64,000 bases of DNA from Pseudo-nitzschia pungens (GCA_037355855.1 CM074759.1:7130001-7194000), one strand, 5' to 3'. Positions 1 through 8,210 are shown, counted from the first letter of the stretch. Notes: generated from the sequence alone by a model not told the origin. Numbers and translations are program-made.

Positions 1-996
1 GAAAGAAAGATCTGGGCTTCTTATTACTTTTTCTTGTATACACTTCTAGGTTCTGTCGTTATGTTGTTATCTATTTTATATATTTACAATCAAGTTGGAA
101 CCACTGATTACGAAATCTTGTTAACATTTGCATTTTCAGATTTAGAGCAAAAACTTTTGTGGTTTACTTTCTTTTTAGCATTTGCAGCTAAAGTTCCAAT
201 GATGCCAGTTCATTTATGGTTACCTGAAGCACACGTTGAAGCTCCTACTGCAGGTTCTGTAATTCTTGCAGGTGTATTACTAAAATTAGGAACTTATGGG
301 TTTATCAGATTTTCTCTACCATTATTCCCTCAAGCTTCGTTCTATTTTGCACCTTTTGTTTATACAATCTCATTGATTGGTATTGTATATGCATCGTTAA
401 CTGCCATTAGACAGACTGATTTTAAGCGAATTATTGCTTACACATCTGTTGCTCATATGAACGTGGTAATGTTAGGTATTTTTAGTTTCAATAATGTGGG
501 GATCGAAGGGGCTTTATTACAAAGTTTAAGTCACGGTTTTGTTGCAAGTGCATTGTTCGTAATAATTGGAGTTGTTTACGAGCGTTATAGAACACGACTT
601 GTTAAATATTATGGTGGTCTTGTTCATACAATGCCTTTGTATATTTCTATCTTTTTATTTTTTACTATGGCAAACATTGGTCTACCAGGTACTAGTGGAT
701 TCATTGGTGAATTCCTAATTTTTGCAGGTTCTTTTAAAGTGAATTCTAGTGTAACTTTTTTTGGTGCTACTGGTATGATTTTAGGTGGTTGTTATGCACT
801 TTGGTTATTTAATCGAATTGCTTACGGTAATTTAAAGAGTCAATATATAAAAGAAACTTTAGATATAAACAAACGTGAGTTTTATATTTTTGCTCCTTTA
901 ATCTTTTATACATTGGTATTTGGTTTAACACCTGATCCTTATTTGAACTCAATCCACATGAGTGTCAATAATCTTATAGAAAATATGTATTTTTAA
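1..996 (+). CDS. nad4: NADH dehydrogenase subunit 4 (5' end outside window)
   Basis: Proton-pumping antiporter-like subunit of mitochondrial complex I, in the inner membrane. The frame is open from base 1 (331 codons plus TAA at 994-996), so the N-terminal third is outside the window and no start codon can be assigned; a TTG at 34 is internal. Family signatures are clear: K-V-P-M-M-P-V-H-L-W-L-P-E-A-H with the conserved charged residues, then APTAGSVILAGVLLKLG, the LSHGF helix and the P-G-T-SGFIGEFL segment near the C-terminus. Around eight hydrophobic segments remain. It lies 4 nt upstream of rps13 on the same strand, so the two are probably cotranscribed. Confidence 0.97.
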   Translation, partial: ERKIWASYYFFLYTLLGSVVMLLSILYIYNQVGTTDYEILLTFAFSDLEQKLLWFTFFLAFAAKVPMMPVHLWLPEAHVEAPTAGSVILAGVLLKLGTYGFIRFSLPLFPQASFYFAPFVYTISLIGIVYASLTAIRQTDFKRIIAYTSVAHMNVVMLGIFSFNNVGIEGALLQSLSHGFVASALFVIIGVVYERYRTRLVKYYGGLVHTMPLYISIFLFFTMANIGLPGTSGFIGEFLIFAGSFKVNSSVTFFGATGMILGGCYALWLFNRIAYGNLKSQYIKETLDINKREFYIFAPLIFYTLVFGLTPDPYLNSIHMSVNNLIENMYF

Positions 997-1000
997 CTAA

Positions 1001-1354
1001 ATGCTTTATTTATTGGAAACAAAATTACCTGAGAATAAGTCAGTGTTTTTTGCTTTAACTAACGTTTATGGAATCGGTAAAAGCACAGCTTTCTCAATAT
1101 GTAAAAAATTAGGTTTTTCTATAAATTTAAAAACAAAAGATCTAACTCAAGAGCAAATTACTGAAATACTTCAATTAATCGATTCTTTAAATCTAAAATT
1201 GAACAATGAACTAAAAAACTTAAGGTCTATGAACTTAAAAACTTTAGTTTCTATAAAATCTTATAGAGGTTTAAGAAGAGTTCGGGGGCTCCCAGTTCGA
1301 GGACAACGAACTCACACAAATGCCAAATCGTCTAGAAAAGGTAGACGTTTTTAA
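1001..1354 (+). CDS. rps13: Mitochondrial ribosomal protein S13 (uS13m)
   Basis: Small-subunit head protein that contacts the LSU bridge and P-site tRNA. The protein has 117 residues, normal for the family. The N-terminal helix-two-turn-helix region shows NVYGIGKSTA, and the basic C-terminal tail contains RGLPVRGQRTHTNAKSSRK, the uS13 hallmark. The ATG lies 4 nt after the nad4 stop. Translation ends with TAA 53 nt before nad9. Confidence 0.97.
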   Translation: MLYLLETKLPENKSVFFALTNVYGIGKSTAFSICKKLGFSINLKTKDLTQEQITEILQLIDSLNLKLNNELKNLRSMNLKTLVSIKSYRGLRRVRGLPVRGQRTHTNAKSSRKGRRF

Positions 1355-1407
1355 AGTAATCAAGGTCAGTGATAATTTTTAAGTTTTAAACATTTATTTC
1401 AAATAAC

Positions 1408-1980
1408 ATGAACAATTTATTTATTGCCGAAAATCTTAAGGTTATTACAAAAGTTTTACCGATCTTAAAGATCCAAATACACCAAAAGGAAATTAGTCTT
1501 ATTGTTAAAAGAGACCATTTAATACCTGTACTAATGTTTCTTAAAAATCATATTAAATACCAATTTAAGATTCTTACTTGCATCTCAGGTGTTGATTACC
1601 CTTCTCAAAAATACAGATTCAAAGTTGTTTACGAATTATTAAGTGTTAAATATAATGCACGTCTAAGAGTAAAAGTGTTAACTGATGAACTTACACCAGT
1701 TGAGTCATGCTGTAAAGTGTTTCCGGCTGCAGGGTGGTATGAGTCTGAAACTTGGGATATGTATGGTATATTCTTTGCAAATCATACAAATCTAACTCGA
1801 CTATTAACTGATTATGGATTTGAAGGCTATCCTTTACGAAAAGACTTTCCATTAAGCGGTTTTGTTGAATCAAGTTACGATTACACACGGAAGCGAGTAA
1901 CTAACGAGCGAGTTGAGTTAAGTCAAGAATACCGAGCGTTTAAATTTACTTCTCCTTGGGAAACTTTAGATTTAAACTAA
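1408..1980 (+). CDS. nad9: NADH dehydrogenase subunit 9 (30-kDa subunit)
   Basis: Peripheral-arm (Q-module) subunit of complex I. At 190 residues it matches usual mitochondrial Nad9. The C-terminal half carries the complex I 30-kDa signature around residues 110-150: AGWYESETWDMYGIFF, then LLTDYGFEGYPLRKDFPLSG. No transmembrane segment is visible, as expected for a matrix subunit. It ends 12 nt before rps14 and belongs to the nad4-rps13-nad9-rps14 plus-strand run. Confidence 0.97.
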   Translation: MNNLFIAENLKVITKVLPILKIQIHQKEISLIVKRDHLIPVLMFLKNHIKYQFKILTCISGVDYPSQKYRFKVVYELLSVKYNARLRVKVLTDELTPVESCCKVFPAAGWYESETWDMYGIFFANHTNLTRLLTDYGFEGYPLRKDFPLSGFVESSYDYTRKRVTNERVELSQEYRAFKFTSPWETLDLN

Positions 1981-1992
1981 AACATAGAATAT

Positions 1993-2292
1993 ATGAAAAA
2001 ATTATTTGCTAAAGACAGAAGAAACAGAGAAATTGTAAAACATTCAGAACTAAATCATTTTATATTAAAACAAATCTCAACAAATTCTAATTTTCTTAAA
2101 ACCATTAGATGGAATGCTTTGTATAAACTTTCAAATATATCAAAAAGTAACTCTAAAACAGTTATCTCAAATCGATGTGTTCAAACTATAAATCGAAAAT
2201 CATTTCACAAATTCTCAAATTTTTCAAGAATGGTATATTTAAAGCTTGTAAAATCTGGATATATTAGTGGAATTCGTAAATCTAGTTGGTAA
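1993..2292 (+). CDS. rps14: Mitochondrial ribosomal protein S14 (uS14m)
   Basis: Small-subunit head protein, 99 residues and strongly basic. The diagnostic C-terminal part is present: NRCVQTINRKSF, then FSRMVYLKLVKSGYISGIRKSSW, matching the family pattern NRC...R...R..F..SR...R......G.I.G.RK.SW. The first 50 residues are less conserved, which is usual for mitochondrial copies. It is the last gene of the first plus-strand run; a 97-nt AT-rich spacer separates it from the converging minus-strand orf. Confidence 0.95.
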   Translation: MKKLFAKDRRNREIVKHSELNHFILKQISTNSNFLKTIRWNALYKLSNISKSNSKTVISNRCVQTINRKSFHKFSNFSRMVYLKLVKSGYISGIRKSSW

Positions 2293-2389
2293 TAGAAAAA
2301 TAATTAAAAAACGTTTTTTTACTTTGAATTTTAAGGGTAATAGATTATTATTATAATTTAAAAATAGTACATATATTTTTAAAGTAATT

Positions 2390-2629
2390 TTAATAAATAC
2401 TTATTTGCAGAAAACTTCCATAGATAAATATTATATAAAAAATAATAAAATTAGGTAAACTCCAAATTAAAGTTACTACACTTAAGGATATTTGTAAAGG
2501 CCTAAGTAGATTGAAGAGGTAAGTAAACCATAATGTTAATGCATTGAGCAATAAATAGTCTAATAGATTTAACTCTTGAATAACACTTACTAAAACGGTG
2601 TAATTGACCCAAATAATTAATAGATTCAT
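2390..2629 (-). CDS. Hypothetical small membrane protein (orf79)
   Basis: Open frame of 79 residues, highly hydrophobic, with two or three likely membrane segments at about residues 3-17, 22-42 and 46-72. I do not recognise the family. It starts 22 nt downstream of the nad11 stop on the same strand, so it could be translated from the nad11 transcript. Its position fills an otherwise long spacer in a compact genome, which favours a real gene, but AT-rich DNA can produce hydrophobic frames by chance. A diverged small respiratory or assembly subunit is possible; nothing visible decides this. Confidence 0.45.
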   Translation of the reverse strand: MNLLIIWVNYTVLVSVIQELNLLDYLLLNALTLWFTYLFNLLRPLQISLSVVTLIWSLPNFIIFYIIFIYGSFLQISIY

Positions 2630-2651
2630 TTTATAATTTTGTTTTAATATA

Positions 2652-3278
2652 CTAATTTATCATAGTAAAAGTCTTTTTTGTAAGATTTCCAACCGGACAT
2701 AAATCAATAACGTTACCAGATAATTCTGATAACAGAACTTTGTTAACATAAGTACCAATCTCACTGTCGTTTCCTCTACCAAAAACTCCAAGTTCTTCTA
2801 CACCTGCAATTTCAGCGCTAAATCGAACACATCTAGTACAGTGAATACATCGTGTCATAACGGTACGAACAATTGGACCAAGATTTTTGTCAGAGACAAT
2901 TCTTTTAAATTTATAAAACCGTCTTTTGGTAAAACCAAAGAATAAAGATTGATCTTGAAGATCGCACTCTCCTCCTTGATCACAAATAGGACAATCTAAT
3001 GGATGGTTTAAAAGTAAAAACTCCATAACATTTTCTCGAGCTTTCTTTACTAAGCCACTATTATGATAAATTTCGTGATTGAATAAACTTGTCCCTGCGC
3101 TAACAGCACATGCTACAATTGGTTTATTCATTTTTCCCATCTCTACAATACACATTCTACAGTTTCCTGCAATAGATAGGTTGTTGTGGTAACAATAATG
3201 AGGAACTGATATACCTAAATTTATTAGGTAAGCAAGTAATGATACTTTGTTCAATGTTGTTAAATTTGTTTTTGACAT
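2652..3278 (-). CDS. nad11: NADH dehydrogenase subunit 11, N-terminal Fe-S part only
   Basis: Encodes the Fe-S electron-relay part of the complex I 75-kDa subunit (N-module). The 208 residues contain the [2Fe-2S] ferredoxin-like cysteines (CYHNN...GNCRMC), the His/Cys ligands of the next cluster ([17 protein letters not shown]) and the 4Fe-4S set (TRCIHCTRC ... DLCPVG). Full Nad11 proteins are about 700 residues; here translation stops just after the third cluster, so the molybdopterin-oxidoreductase-like part is absent. Division of nad11 into two parts is known from some diatom mitochondria; the second part is not in this window. The stop is a clean TAA, not an obvious frameshift. Confidence 0.95.
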   Translation of the reverse strand: MSKTNLTTLNKVSLLAYLINLGISVPHYCYHNNLSIAGNCRMCIVEMGKMNKPIVACAVSAGTSLFNHEIYHNSGLVKKARENVMEFLLLNHPLDCPICDQGGECDLQDQSLFFGFTKRRFYKFKRIVSDKNLGPIVRTVMTRCIHCTRCVRFSAEIAGVEELGVFGRGNDSEIGTYVNKVLLSELSGNVIDLCPVGNLTKKTFTMIN

Positions 3279-3301
3279 TTTTAAATCTTGTACATAAAAT
3301 A

Positions 3302-3375
3302 GGAAATGTAGCTTAATTGGTTAAAGCGCCGACCTGTCACGTCGGAGACTGTGGGTTCAAGTCCCATCTTTTTCG
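3302..3375 (+). tRNA. trnD: tRNA-Asp (GUC)
   Basis: Folds as a standard cloverleaf. The anticodon stem CCGAC/GTCGG flanks loop CTGTCAC, anticodon GTC. The T arm GTGGG-TTCAAGT-CCCAT is present. It lies between divergent nad11 and nad4L, on the opposite strand to both. Confidence 0.93.
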
Positions 3376-3378
3376 ATC

Positions 3379-3705
3379 TTAAGTTTTTAAATTTTGATTT
3401 TGTATCTTAATAGGATCTAATGCAATATCGTCTCGTTGCTCGTAAAAAACTGATAAAATAGCTAATCCAACCGAAGACTCTGTTGCAGAAAGAACCAAAA
3501 TAAAGAATACAAAAATATAACCAACTATGTCATCTAAATATAAAGAAAATGTTATAAAACTAAGATTTACAGACAAAAGTAAAATTTCAAGAGACATAAT
3601 AGTTTTCAAAATATTTCCACGGTTTAATACTAAACCAAGCATTCCAATATGAAAAAGTACTATAGCAGTACCTAATAAATAAAAATTTAATTCAATTTCA
3701 GTCAT
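3379..3705 (-). CDS. nad4L: NADH dehydrogenase subunit 4L
   Basis: Small membrane subunit of complex I, 108 residues with three hydrophobic helices (about 5-25, 30-50, 58-82). The conserved acidic residue of helix 2 lies in MSLEILLLSVNL, and helix 3 contains the typical LSATESSVGLAI segment with the second buried glutamate. It sits tightly between trnD (3 nt from its stop) and trnK (8 nt from its start), suggesting tRNA-punctuated processing of the transcript. Confidence 0.96.
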   Translation of the reverse strand: MTEIELNFYLLGTAIVLFHIGMLGLVLNRGNILKTIMSLEILLLSVNLSFITFSLYLDDIVGYIFVFFILVLSATESSVGLAILSVFYEQRDDIALDPIKIQNQNLKT

Positions 3706-3712
3706 AATTTTT

Positions 3713-3785
3713 TGAGTACACTGGGACTTGAACCCAGGACCTGTGGATTAAAAGTCCAATGCTCTACCGACTGAGCTATATACTC
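3713..3785 (-). tRNA. trnK: tRNA-Lys (UUU)
   Basis: Cloverleaf on the minus strand. The acceptor stem GAGTATA pairs with its 3' partner through one G-U. The anticodon loop CTTTTAA gives TTT. The T arm is CTGGG-TTCAAGT-CCCAG. It lies between atp9 and nad4L. Confidence 0.93.
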
Positions 3786-3801
3786 TAAATAATCAATTTT
3801 C

Positions 3802-4032
<231 letters not shown>

Positions 4033-4115
4033 TCAATAAAATATAACTTATGTTATTTCGAAAATTCAAAGCAGCTTTATTTTTCTAAGAATTTCATCTA
4101 CATTTTAAAATATTT

Positions 4116-4520
4116 TTAGTCAAAAATTTTGGTTTTAATAGGTAATTTTTTACTTCCCGCTTTTAAAGCTTCAACTGCAATATGCTTTGGAATACCACAA
4201 ATTTCAAATAAGGTGGTACCTCCTCTAACTCTTGCAACCCAATGAGAGACAGCACCTTTACCTTTTCCCATTCGTGATTCAGTTGGTTTTGCTGTGATAG
4301 GTAAATCTGGAAAGATTCGAATCCAAATCTTTCCTTTTCGTTTTATTTTTCGAGCAATGGTTCGTCGAGTAGCCTCTATCTGGTGTGCTGTAATCATTCC
4401 TGCGACTCGAGCTTTTAAACCAAATTCTCCAAATTGAACAGTATTAGCTTTGTATTCAAATTTTTTTAATCTACCTTTTCTTGTTTTTTTATATTTTGTT
4501 TTTCGTGGTTGTAAAAACAT
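4116..4520 (-). CDS. rpl16: Mitochondrial ribosomal protein L16 (uL16m)
   Basis: LSU protein near the peptidyl-transferase centre and A-site tRNA. 134 residues, close to the bacterial length. Signatures include the basic N-terminus (PRKTKYKKTRKGR), RRTIARKIKRKGKIWIRIFPD and KGKGAVSHWVARVRGG. It follows rps3 on the minus strand by 21 nt, keeping the bacterial S10-operon order rpl2-rps19-rps3-rpl16 (rpl22 absent). Confidence 0.97.
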   Translation of the reverse strand: MFLQPRKTKYKKTRKGRLKKFEYKANTVQFGEFGLKARVAGMITAHQIEATRRTIARKIKRKGKIWIRIFPDLPITAKPTESRMGKGKGAVSHWVARVRGGTTLFEICGIPKHIAVEALKAGSKKLPIKTKIFD

Positions 4521-4541
4521 TTTTATTATACTGTATTATAA

Positions 4542-5561
4542 TTATTTTTCAACAACCCAAACTTTGATACCGTAACTACCATTCGAATTATGAATAGTAA
4601 TTTGAGAATAATCTAGTTTGGCAGAAATACTTTGAACAGGAACGTCACCGACTGTTATTATTTTCTGTTTTGCTCTGGGAACTCCATTTAGACGACCTTT
4701 AATAGCAATCTTGACACCTTTAATTTTAGATGAACTTGAATTTGATAAAAGAGTCAGTGCTTGTTTAATAAAAGACAAAAAAAACTTATGTCGTTTGATT
4801 TTCTTTAATTGAGCAGCAATAAATTTAGCTAATAAATTGGCAGAATTCGAGTTGTAAACTACATGGAACAAAAGTTCAATACCCTCTTTTAAAAATGGTG
4901 TATTTCTAAATTTTTGAAGAGACATAAAAACTTTTTCTTGTGTAAGTTTAAAAGAATACAAATCTTTATTTGCACAACAGAAATTTAATACTATGTTTAC
5001 GTTATTATTATTAAATAAATCTAATACTTTAAAAACTTGACCAAATACTCCATTAACGTTTGAGTTTACGTTGTCAAATTTTTTAATGTCTTTGTTATTA
5101 AACAAAATAGATTCTTGTTGTTTTCTATAAGTGGTAGGGATTGAGTTTAAATAGTATTTTAACTTGTACGGTTTAGATGAGCTACTAAATAAAGTAACTA
5201 CTTCTCTATCCAAACAAAGATAATTTAAACTTTTATTATTGTTGAGTGGGTTTTTAATAGTTTTTTTATCTCCGTTAGCATTTACAATAATTAACTCTTC
5301 ACTAGCTTCTTTTTTATCTATTATAAAATCAGATGTAATAAAATAAGAAACATACAAATTTAATGTTGAACCATTATAATGCTGTTTATAGTCATGTAAA
5401 ATGATCCCATATGTTTCTAAAACCCTTTCAATATAATTTCTTATTTCAAGATCTTTAAAAACATATAAAGGTAGTTCATCATTCTTTTTTTCAAAAAATT
5501 CAGTCTTCCAAGTTTTGTTAACACCAAGTCTAAAAATTGTTGGATTAATTTTTTGTCCCAT
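4542..5561 (-). CDS. rps3: Mitochondrial ribosomal protein S3 (uS3m)
   Basis: SSU protein at the mRNA entry channel. 339 residues. The first residues MGQKINPTIFRLGVNKTW and the C-terminal domain (KGVKIAIKGRLNGVPRAKQ, then GSYGIKVWVVEK) are typical uS3. Between them, roughly residues 80-200, is a poorly conserved Asn/Lys-rich stretch that replaces or extends the KH region; such insertions are common in mitochondrial S3. It sits 7 nt downstream of rps19. Confidence 0.96.
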   Translation of the reverse strand: MGQKINPTIFRLGVNKTWKTEFFEKKNDELPLYVFKDLEIRNYIERVLETYGIILHDYKQHYNGSTLNLYVSYFITSDFIIDKKEASEELIIVNANGDKKTIKNPLNNNKSLNYLCLDREVVTLFSSSSKPYKLKYYLNSIPTTYRKQQESILFNNKDIKKFDNVNSNVNGVFGQVFKVLDLFNNNNVNIVLNFCCANKDLYSFKLTQEKVFMSLQKFRNTPFLKEGIELLFHVVYNSNSANLLAKFIAAQLKKIKRHKFFLSFIKQALTLLSNSSSSKIKGVKIAIKGRLNGVPRAKQKIITVGDVPVQSISAKLDYSQITIHNSNGSYGIKVWVVEK

Positions 5562-5568
5562 TTAAATC

Positions 5569-5808
5569 TTAATTTTTTTTCTTCTTTTTTTTGAAAACAA
5601 ACCTTTCTCGTGTAGGTACAAACTCTCCAACTTTATGACCAATCATTTCGTCAGTTATATTTAATTTCACAAAAGCACGTCCTGAATGAACGTTACAAGT
5701 TAGACCTACAATTTTCGAAGTTACCTCATAATTTCGAGGTAACACGGCAAGTTTATCAGTTGAATTATATTTTTTTATAAATGGACCTTTCCACTTTGAT
5801 CTTTTCAT
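5569..5808 (-). CDS. rps19: Mitochondrial ribosomal protein S19 (uS19m)
   Basis: SSU head protein that partners S13. 79 residues. RSKWKGPFIKK at the N-terminus and IGHKVGEFVPTRERFVFK at the C-terminus are diagnostic. The tail ends in a run of lysines coded by an A/T-rich stretch. The gene starts 3 nt after the rpl2 stop, in ancestral operon order. Confidence 0.97.
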   Translation of the reverse strand: MKRSKWKGPFIKKYNSTDKLAVLPRNYEVTSKIVGLTCNVHSGRAFVKLNITDEMIGHKVGEFVPTRERFVFKKKKKKN

Positions 5809-5811
5809 AAT

Positions 5812-6624
5812 TTATTTCTTTTTAATAATAAATTTATTTCTAGATGTACTGGTTTTCCCTTTATGATTTGACTTACCCCAAGGAGTTTTTGAAGTTCCTG
5901 ATTTTTTCCCTTCACCACCACCATGAGGATGGTCTATAGGATTCATAGCAACTCCTCGAACAGTTGGCCGCTTATTTCTCCATCTAGATTGACCGGCTTT
6001 TCCAAGCCTAGTTAAGAAAAATAATTCTTTAGAAACTTCCCCAACTGAAGCAAAACAGTTCGAAGAAAGATATCTTTGTTCACCAGAACTTAACTCGATT
6101 ACACAGTATTCTTCAGTCTTTTCTTTGATTATTGAGAATGTACCAGCTGATCTTGAGATCTGACCAGAACTAGATACTTTTGGAGAAACATTATATATAG
6201 GAGTTCCGATAGGAATATTAGCGATAGGAAGTGAGCTACCCAAACTTGGTGTTGCTTTTAACCCTGATTTTACAATGTCGCCGATACGCAGATTTCGCGG
6301 AGTTAAAATATAATAAAATGATTTACTGATAAAATCAAATACTGAAGAAATATATGCATTTCTATTTGGGTCATGTTCTATGGTACAAACAATAGCTGTT
6401 GAATTAAATTTTCTATCAAAATTAATTTGTCTATATCTTTGTTTGACTCCTCCTCCTTTATGAAAAACAGTGATTTTGCCTGAATGATTTCGGCCACTTG
6501 AATTTTTTTTCCCTATAACTCTACTCTTTAACAAAGGTTTTTTGCTAAGATTCAAGCTTTTATCATTTAATTTAATTAATTGACGCCGTGAGGCAGTTGT
6601 GGGTTTTACTTTTTGTAACATCAT
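5812..6624 (-). CDS. rpl2: Mitochondrial ribosomal protein L2 (uL2m)
   Basis: Core LSU protein needed for subunit joining and peptidyl transfer. 270 residues, near the bacterial length, with both halves present: HKGGGVKQRYRQINF in the N-terminal OB-like domain and MNPIDHPHGGGEGK in the C-terminal domain, which includes the functionally important histidine loop. It heads the minus-strand rpl2-rps19-rps3-rpl16 run and starts divergently from rps11, leaving a 26-nt spacer that probably holds or follows promoters for both directions. Confidence 0.98.
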   Translation of the reverse strand: MMLQKVKPTTASRRQLIKLNDKSLNLSKKPLLKSRVIGKKNSSGRNHSGKITVFHKGGGVKQRYRQINFDRKFNSTAIVCTIEHDPNRNAYISSVFDFISKSFYYILTPRNLRIGDIVKSGLKATPSLGSSLPIANIPIGTPIYNVSPKVSSSGQISRSAGTFSIIKEKTEEYCVIELSSGEQRYLSSNCFASVGEVSKELFFLTRLGKAGQSRWRNKRPTVRGVAMNPIDHPHGGGEGKKSGTSKTPWGKSNHKGKTSTSRNKFIIKKK

Positions 6625-6650
6625 TTTATATAAAATAAATACGTTTTTTT

Positions 6651-7220
6651 ATGACTTTATCAAACACATTATTTAACAACTTAACAAACAAGTTAAAATT
6701 AGAGACTTCTCTGCTTCAAAAAGAGAAATCATACGTAAAAAATTTGTTAAATCAAGCTACTTATTTGAAAAAATTGAAAGAAAGTGATTCTAAGAACCTA
6801 AATGTGAAGAAATTTATCACTCATAACGATAAAGAGACGAATTTGCAAGATTTTGTTATTGCCTATATAGTAAGTATTTCATTTTTGAAGGCTAATACCA
6901 CAATTCATGTCTCTGACACACAAGGAAATTTAAAATTATTCTATTCTGCAGGCTCTGTAGAATTAAGTGGTAAACAAAAACGAAAACGTAGAATCGCTGT
7001 TTCAAAACTAATTTCTTTAGTTTTAAAAAAAGCCACTTTTCTAGGTCAAAAGCCAGTTGCTTTACACTTAAATAATGTAAATTTTTATAAAAATCTAATC
7101 GTTCGAAAGTTGAAACGAAACTTGTATATAAAAATAATCAAGATATTAAACCAGACACCTTACAATGGTTGTCGAAAGAAAAAGTTAAGAAGGAAAAAGT
7201 ATACAAAACGATTTAAATAA
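6651..7220 (+). CDS. rps11: Mitochondrial ribosomal protein S11 (uS11m)
   Basis: SSU platform protein at the E site. 189 residues, longer than bacterial S11 (about 130) because of a Lys/Asn-rich N-terminal extension of about 70 residues. The core begins near residue 75 (TTIHVSDTQGNLKLFYSAG), and the C-terminus has the typical PYNGCRKKKLRRKKYTKRF tail. It is transcribed away from rpl2 and followed by trnY and trnP on the same strand. Confidence 0.93.
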   Translation: MTLSNTLFNNLTNKLKLETSLLQKEKSYVKNLLNQATYLKKLKESDSKNLNVKKFITHNDKETNLQDFVIAYIVSISFLKANTTIHVSDTQGNLKLFYSAGSVELSGKQKRKRRIAVSKLISLVLKKATFLGQKPVALHLNNVNFYKNLIVRKLKRNLYIKIIKILNQTPYNGCRKKKLRRKKYTKRFK

Positions 7221-7238
7221 AATTTAAAAAATATTAAC

Positions 7239-7321
7239 GGAGAAATGGCTGAGCGGTTTAAAGCGGTAGATTGTAAATCTATTGAGTTATCTCATCGTAG
7301 GTTCGAATCCTACTTTCTCCT
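7239..7321 (+). tRNA. trnY: tRNA-Tyr (GUA)
   Basis: Class II tRNA with a long variable arm. The acceptor GGAGAAA pairs with TTTCTCC. The anticodon stem GTAGA/TCTAT flanks loop TTGTAAA, anticodon GTA. The T arm is GTAGG-TTCGAAT-CCTAC. Confidence 0.93.
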
Positions 7322-7338
7322 TTGCTTATTAATTTCAA

Positions 7339-7411
7339 CGAAATATGGCGCAGTTGGTAGCGCGCCTGCTTTGGGAGCAGGAGGTCATGTGTTCAACCCA
7401 CATTATTTCGA
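7339..7411 (+). tRNA. trnP: tRNA-Pro (UGG)
   Basis: Acceptor CGAAATA/TATTTCG is perfectly paired. The anticodon stem CCTGC/GCAGG flanks loop TTTGGGA, anticodon TGG. Its 3' end overlaps the 3' end of the convergent uL10-like orf by about 9 nt. Confidence 0.93.
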
Positions 7412-7876
7412 ACAATCTTTCTTCTTCGTTAACCGGTAACTTGTTTTTAAATGCTGATCTAACGATTTATACAAATTAAATACGTTCTTTTTATACGAAA
7501 AGTCATTTATTCCTTTTAATTGAGATGTAGAATATACTTTATCATTTACCTTCACTGAAATCAGTTCAAAAGAAGGTTTTAACTCTTTCTTAATTGAGTC
7601 AAGCCGTAATTCTGTTGTTTTAAAGTTCGGGTTAATAAACAAAACAAAACTACAAACAATAGGACTTACATTTGTATAAATCGAACTTTTGAATAATTTT
7701 AATGTAATACCATTTAAGCCTTTTGAATAATTCAGTTTTAATTTTTTTAATTTTTGTTCTATTTGAATCCATTGACTCAAATCTAATTTAGCGGAATGAA
7801 ACCAAAAAAAAAAGCCATTAGTTTTAAAGAAGTTTTTAAGCTTAGCACTTTGATAATCTTTTGAATTAAAATCCAT
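7403..7876 (-). CDS. Hypothetical protein, possibly uL10-like ribosomal protein (orf157)
   Basis: Open frame of 157 residues, basic and Phe/Lys-rich, between trnP and trnM. Residues about 20-70 (an F-x-W-F-H-S-A-K-L-D-L-S-x-W segment, then a helix Q-K-L-K-K-L-K-L-N and IVCSFVLFIN) follow the secondary-structure order of L10 proteins, where a β-strand ending in HS/LS precedes a helix, a strand and a second hydrophobic strand. This is a weak pattern match, not a confident assignment. Location and intactness in a compact genome support a real gene. Alternatives are a lineage-specific mitochondrial orf of unknown role. Confidence 0.55.
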   Translation of the reverse strand: MDFNSKDYQSAKLKNFFKTNGFFFWFHSAKLDLSQWIQIEQKLKKLKLNYSKGLNGITLKLFKSSIYTNVSPIVCSFVLFINPNFKTTELRLDSIKKELKPSFELISVKVNDKVYSTSQLKGINDFSYKKNVFNLYKSLDQHLKTSYRLTKKKDCSK

Positions 7877-7908
7877 CTTTCAACAATATCTGAGACTGTT
7901 TATAAACT

Positions 7909-7981
7909 TAGGCTTAGCAGGATTCGAACCTGCGACAAAGCCGTCATGAGCAGCACGTTCTACCAACTGAACTATAAGCCT
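7909..7981 (-). tRNA. trnM: tRNA-Met (CAU)
   Basis: Acceptor AGGCTTA/TAAGCCT is perfect. Anticodon loop CTCATGA gives CAT. Whether this is the elongator, the initiator or a lysidine-modified Ile tRNA cannot be fixed from sequence alone; the first base pair A-T is compatible with an elongator. Confidence 0.85.
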
Positions 7982-8006
7982 GAAAAAGAATTAAAAATTT
8001 TTTCTT

Positions 8007-8156
8007 ATGAGAATTAGCATTGGACAAATACTGATAGTACTAATAATAAGTTTTTTATTATTTGGAGATGTAAAAAGTTTAAAATATAAATTAAAAAATC
8101 TTTCTAAAAAAATTGAAACTTTTTTAAAAGAGAAAAACAGGAAAAAAGGGACTTGA
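8007..8156 (+). CDS. tatA: Twin-arginine translocase subunit TatA (49 aa)
   Basis: Short gene, starting with ATG and ending with TGA. The layout is that of TatA: a short N-terminus, one membrane helix (IGQILIVLIISFLLFG, residues 5-20), the conserved Phe-Gly hinge at F19-G20, then a basic amphipathic helix (KSLKYKLKNLSKKIETFLK). TatA multimerises with TatC to move folded proteins across the inner membrane. tatC follows 97 nt downstream on the same strand, which strongly supports the call. The last 19 nt lie inside the antisense trnW gene, so the two cannot both evolve freely there. The C-terminal tail is shorter than in bacteria. Confidence 0.85.
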   Translation: MRISIGQILIVLIISFLLFGDVKSLKYKLKNLSKKIETFLKEKNRKKGT

Positions 8157-8210
8157 ACCCCTGACCTTCGGTTTTGGAAACCGCTGCTCTACCAACTGAA
8201 CTATTTTCCT
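8138..8210 (-). tRNA. trnW: tRNA-Trp (CCA)
   Basis: Acceptor AGGAAAA/TTTTCCT is perfect. The anticodon arm gives loop TTCCAAA, anticodon CCA. A CCA rather than UCA anticodon implies that UGA is not read as Trp in this mitochondrion. The gene lies antisense across the last codons of tatA. Confidence 0.93.

Noticed and set aside
8007..8156. UGA read as Trp in this mitochondrion
   Set aside because: tRNA-Trp has anticodon CCA, tatA ends with TGA, and complete genes need no UGA-Trp codon.
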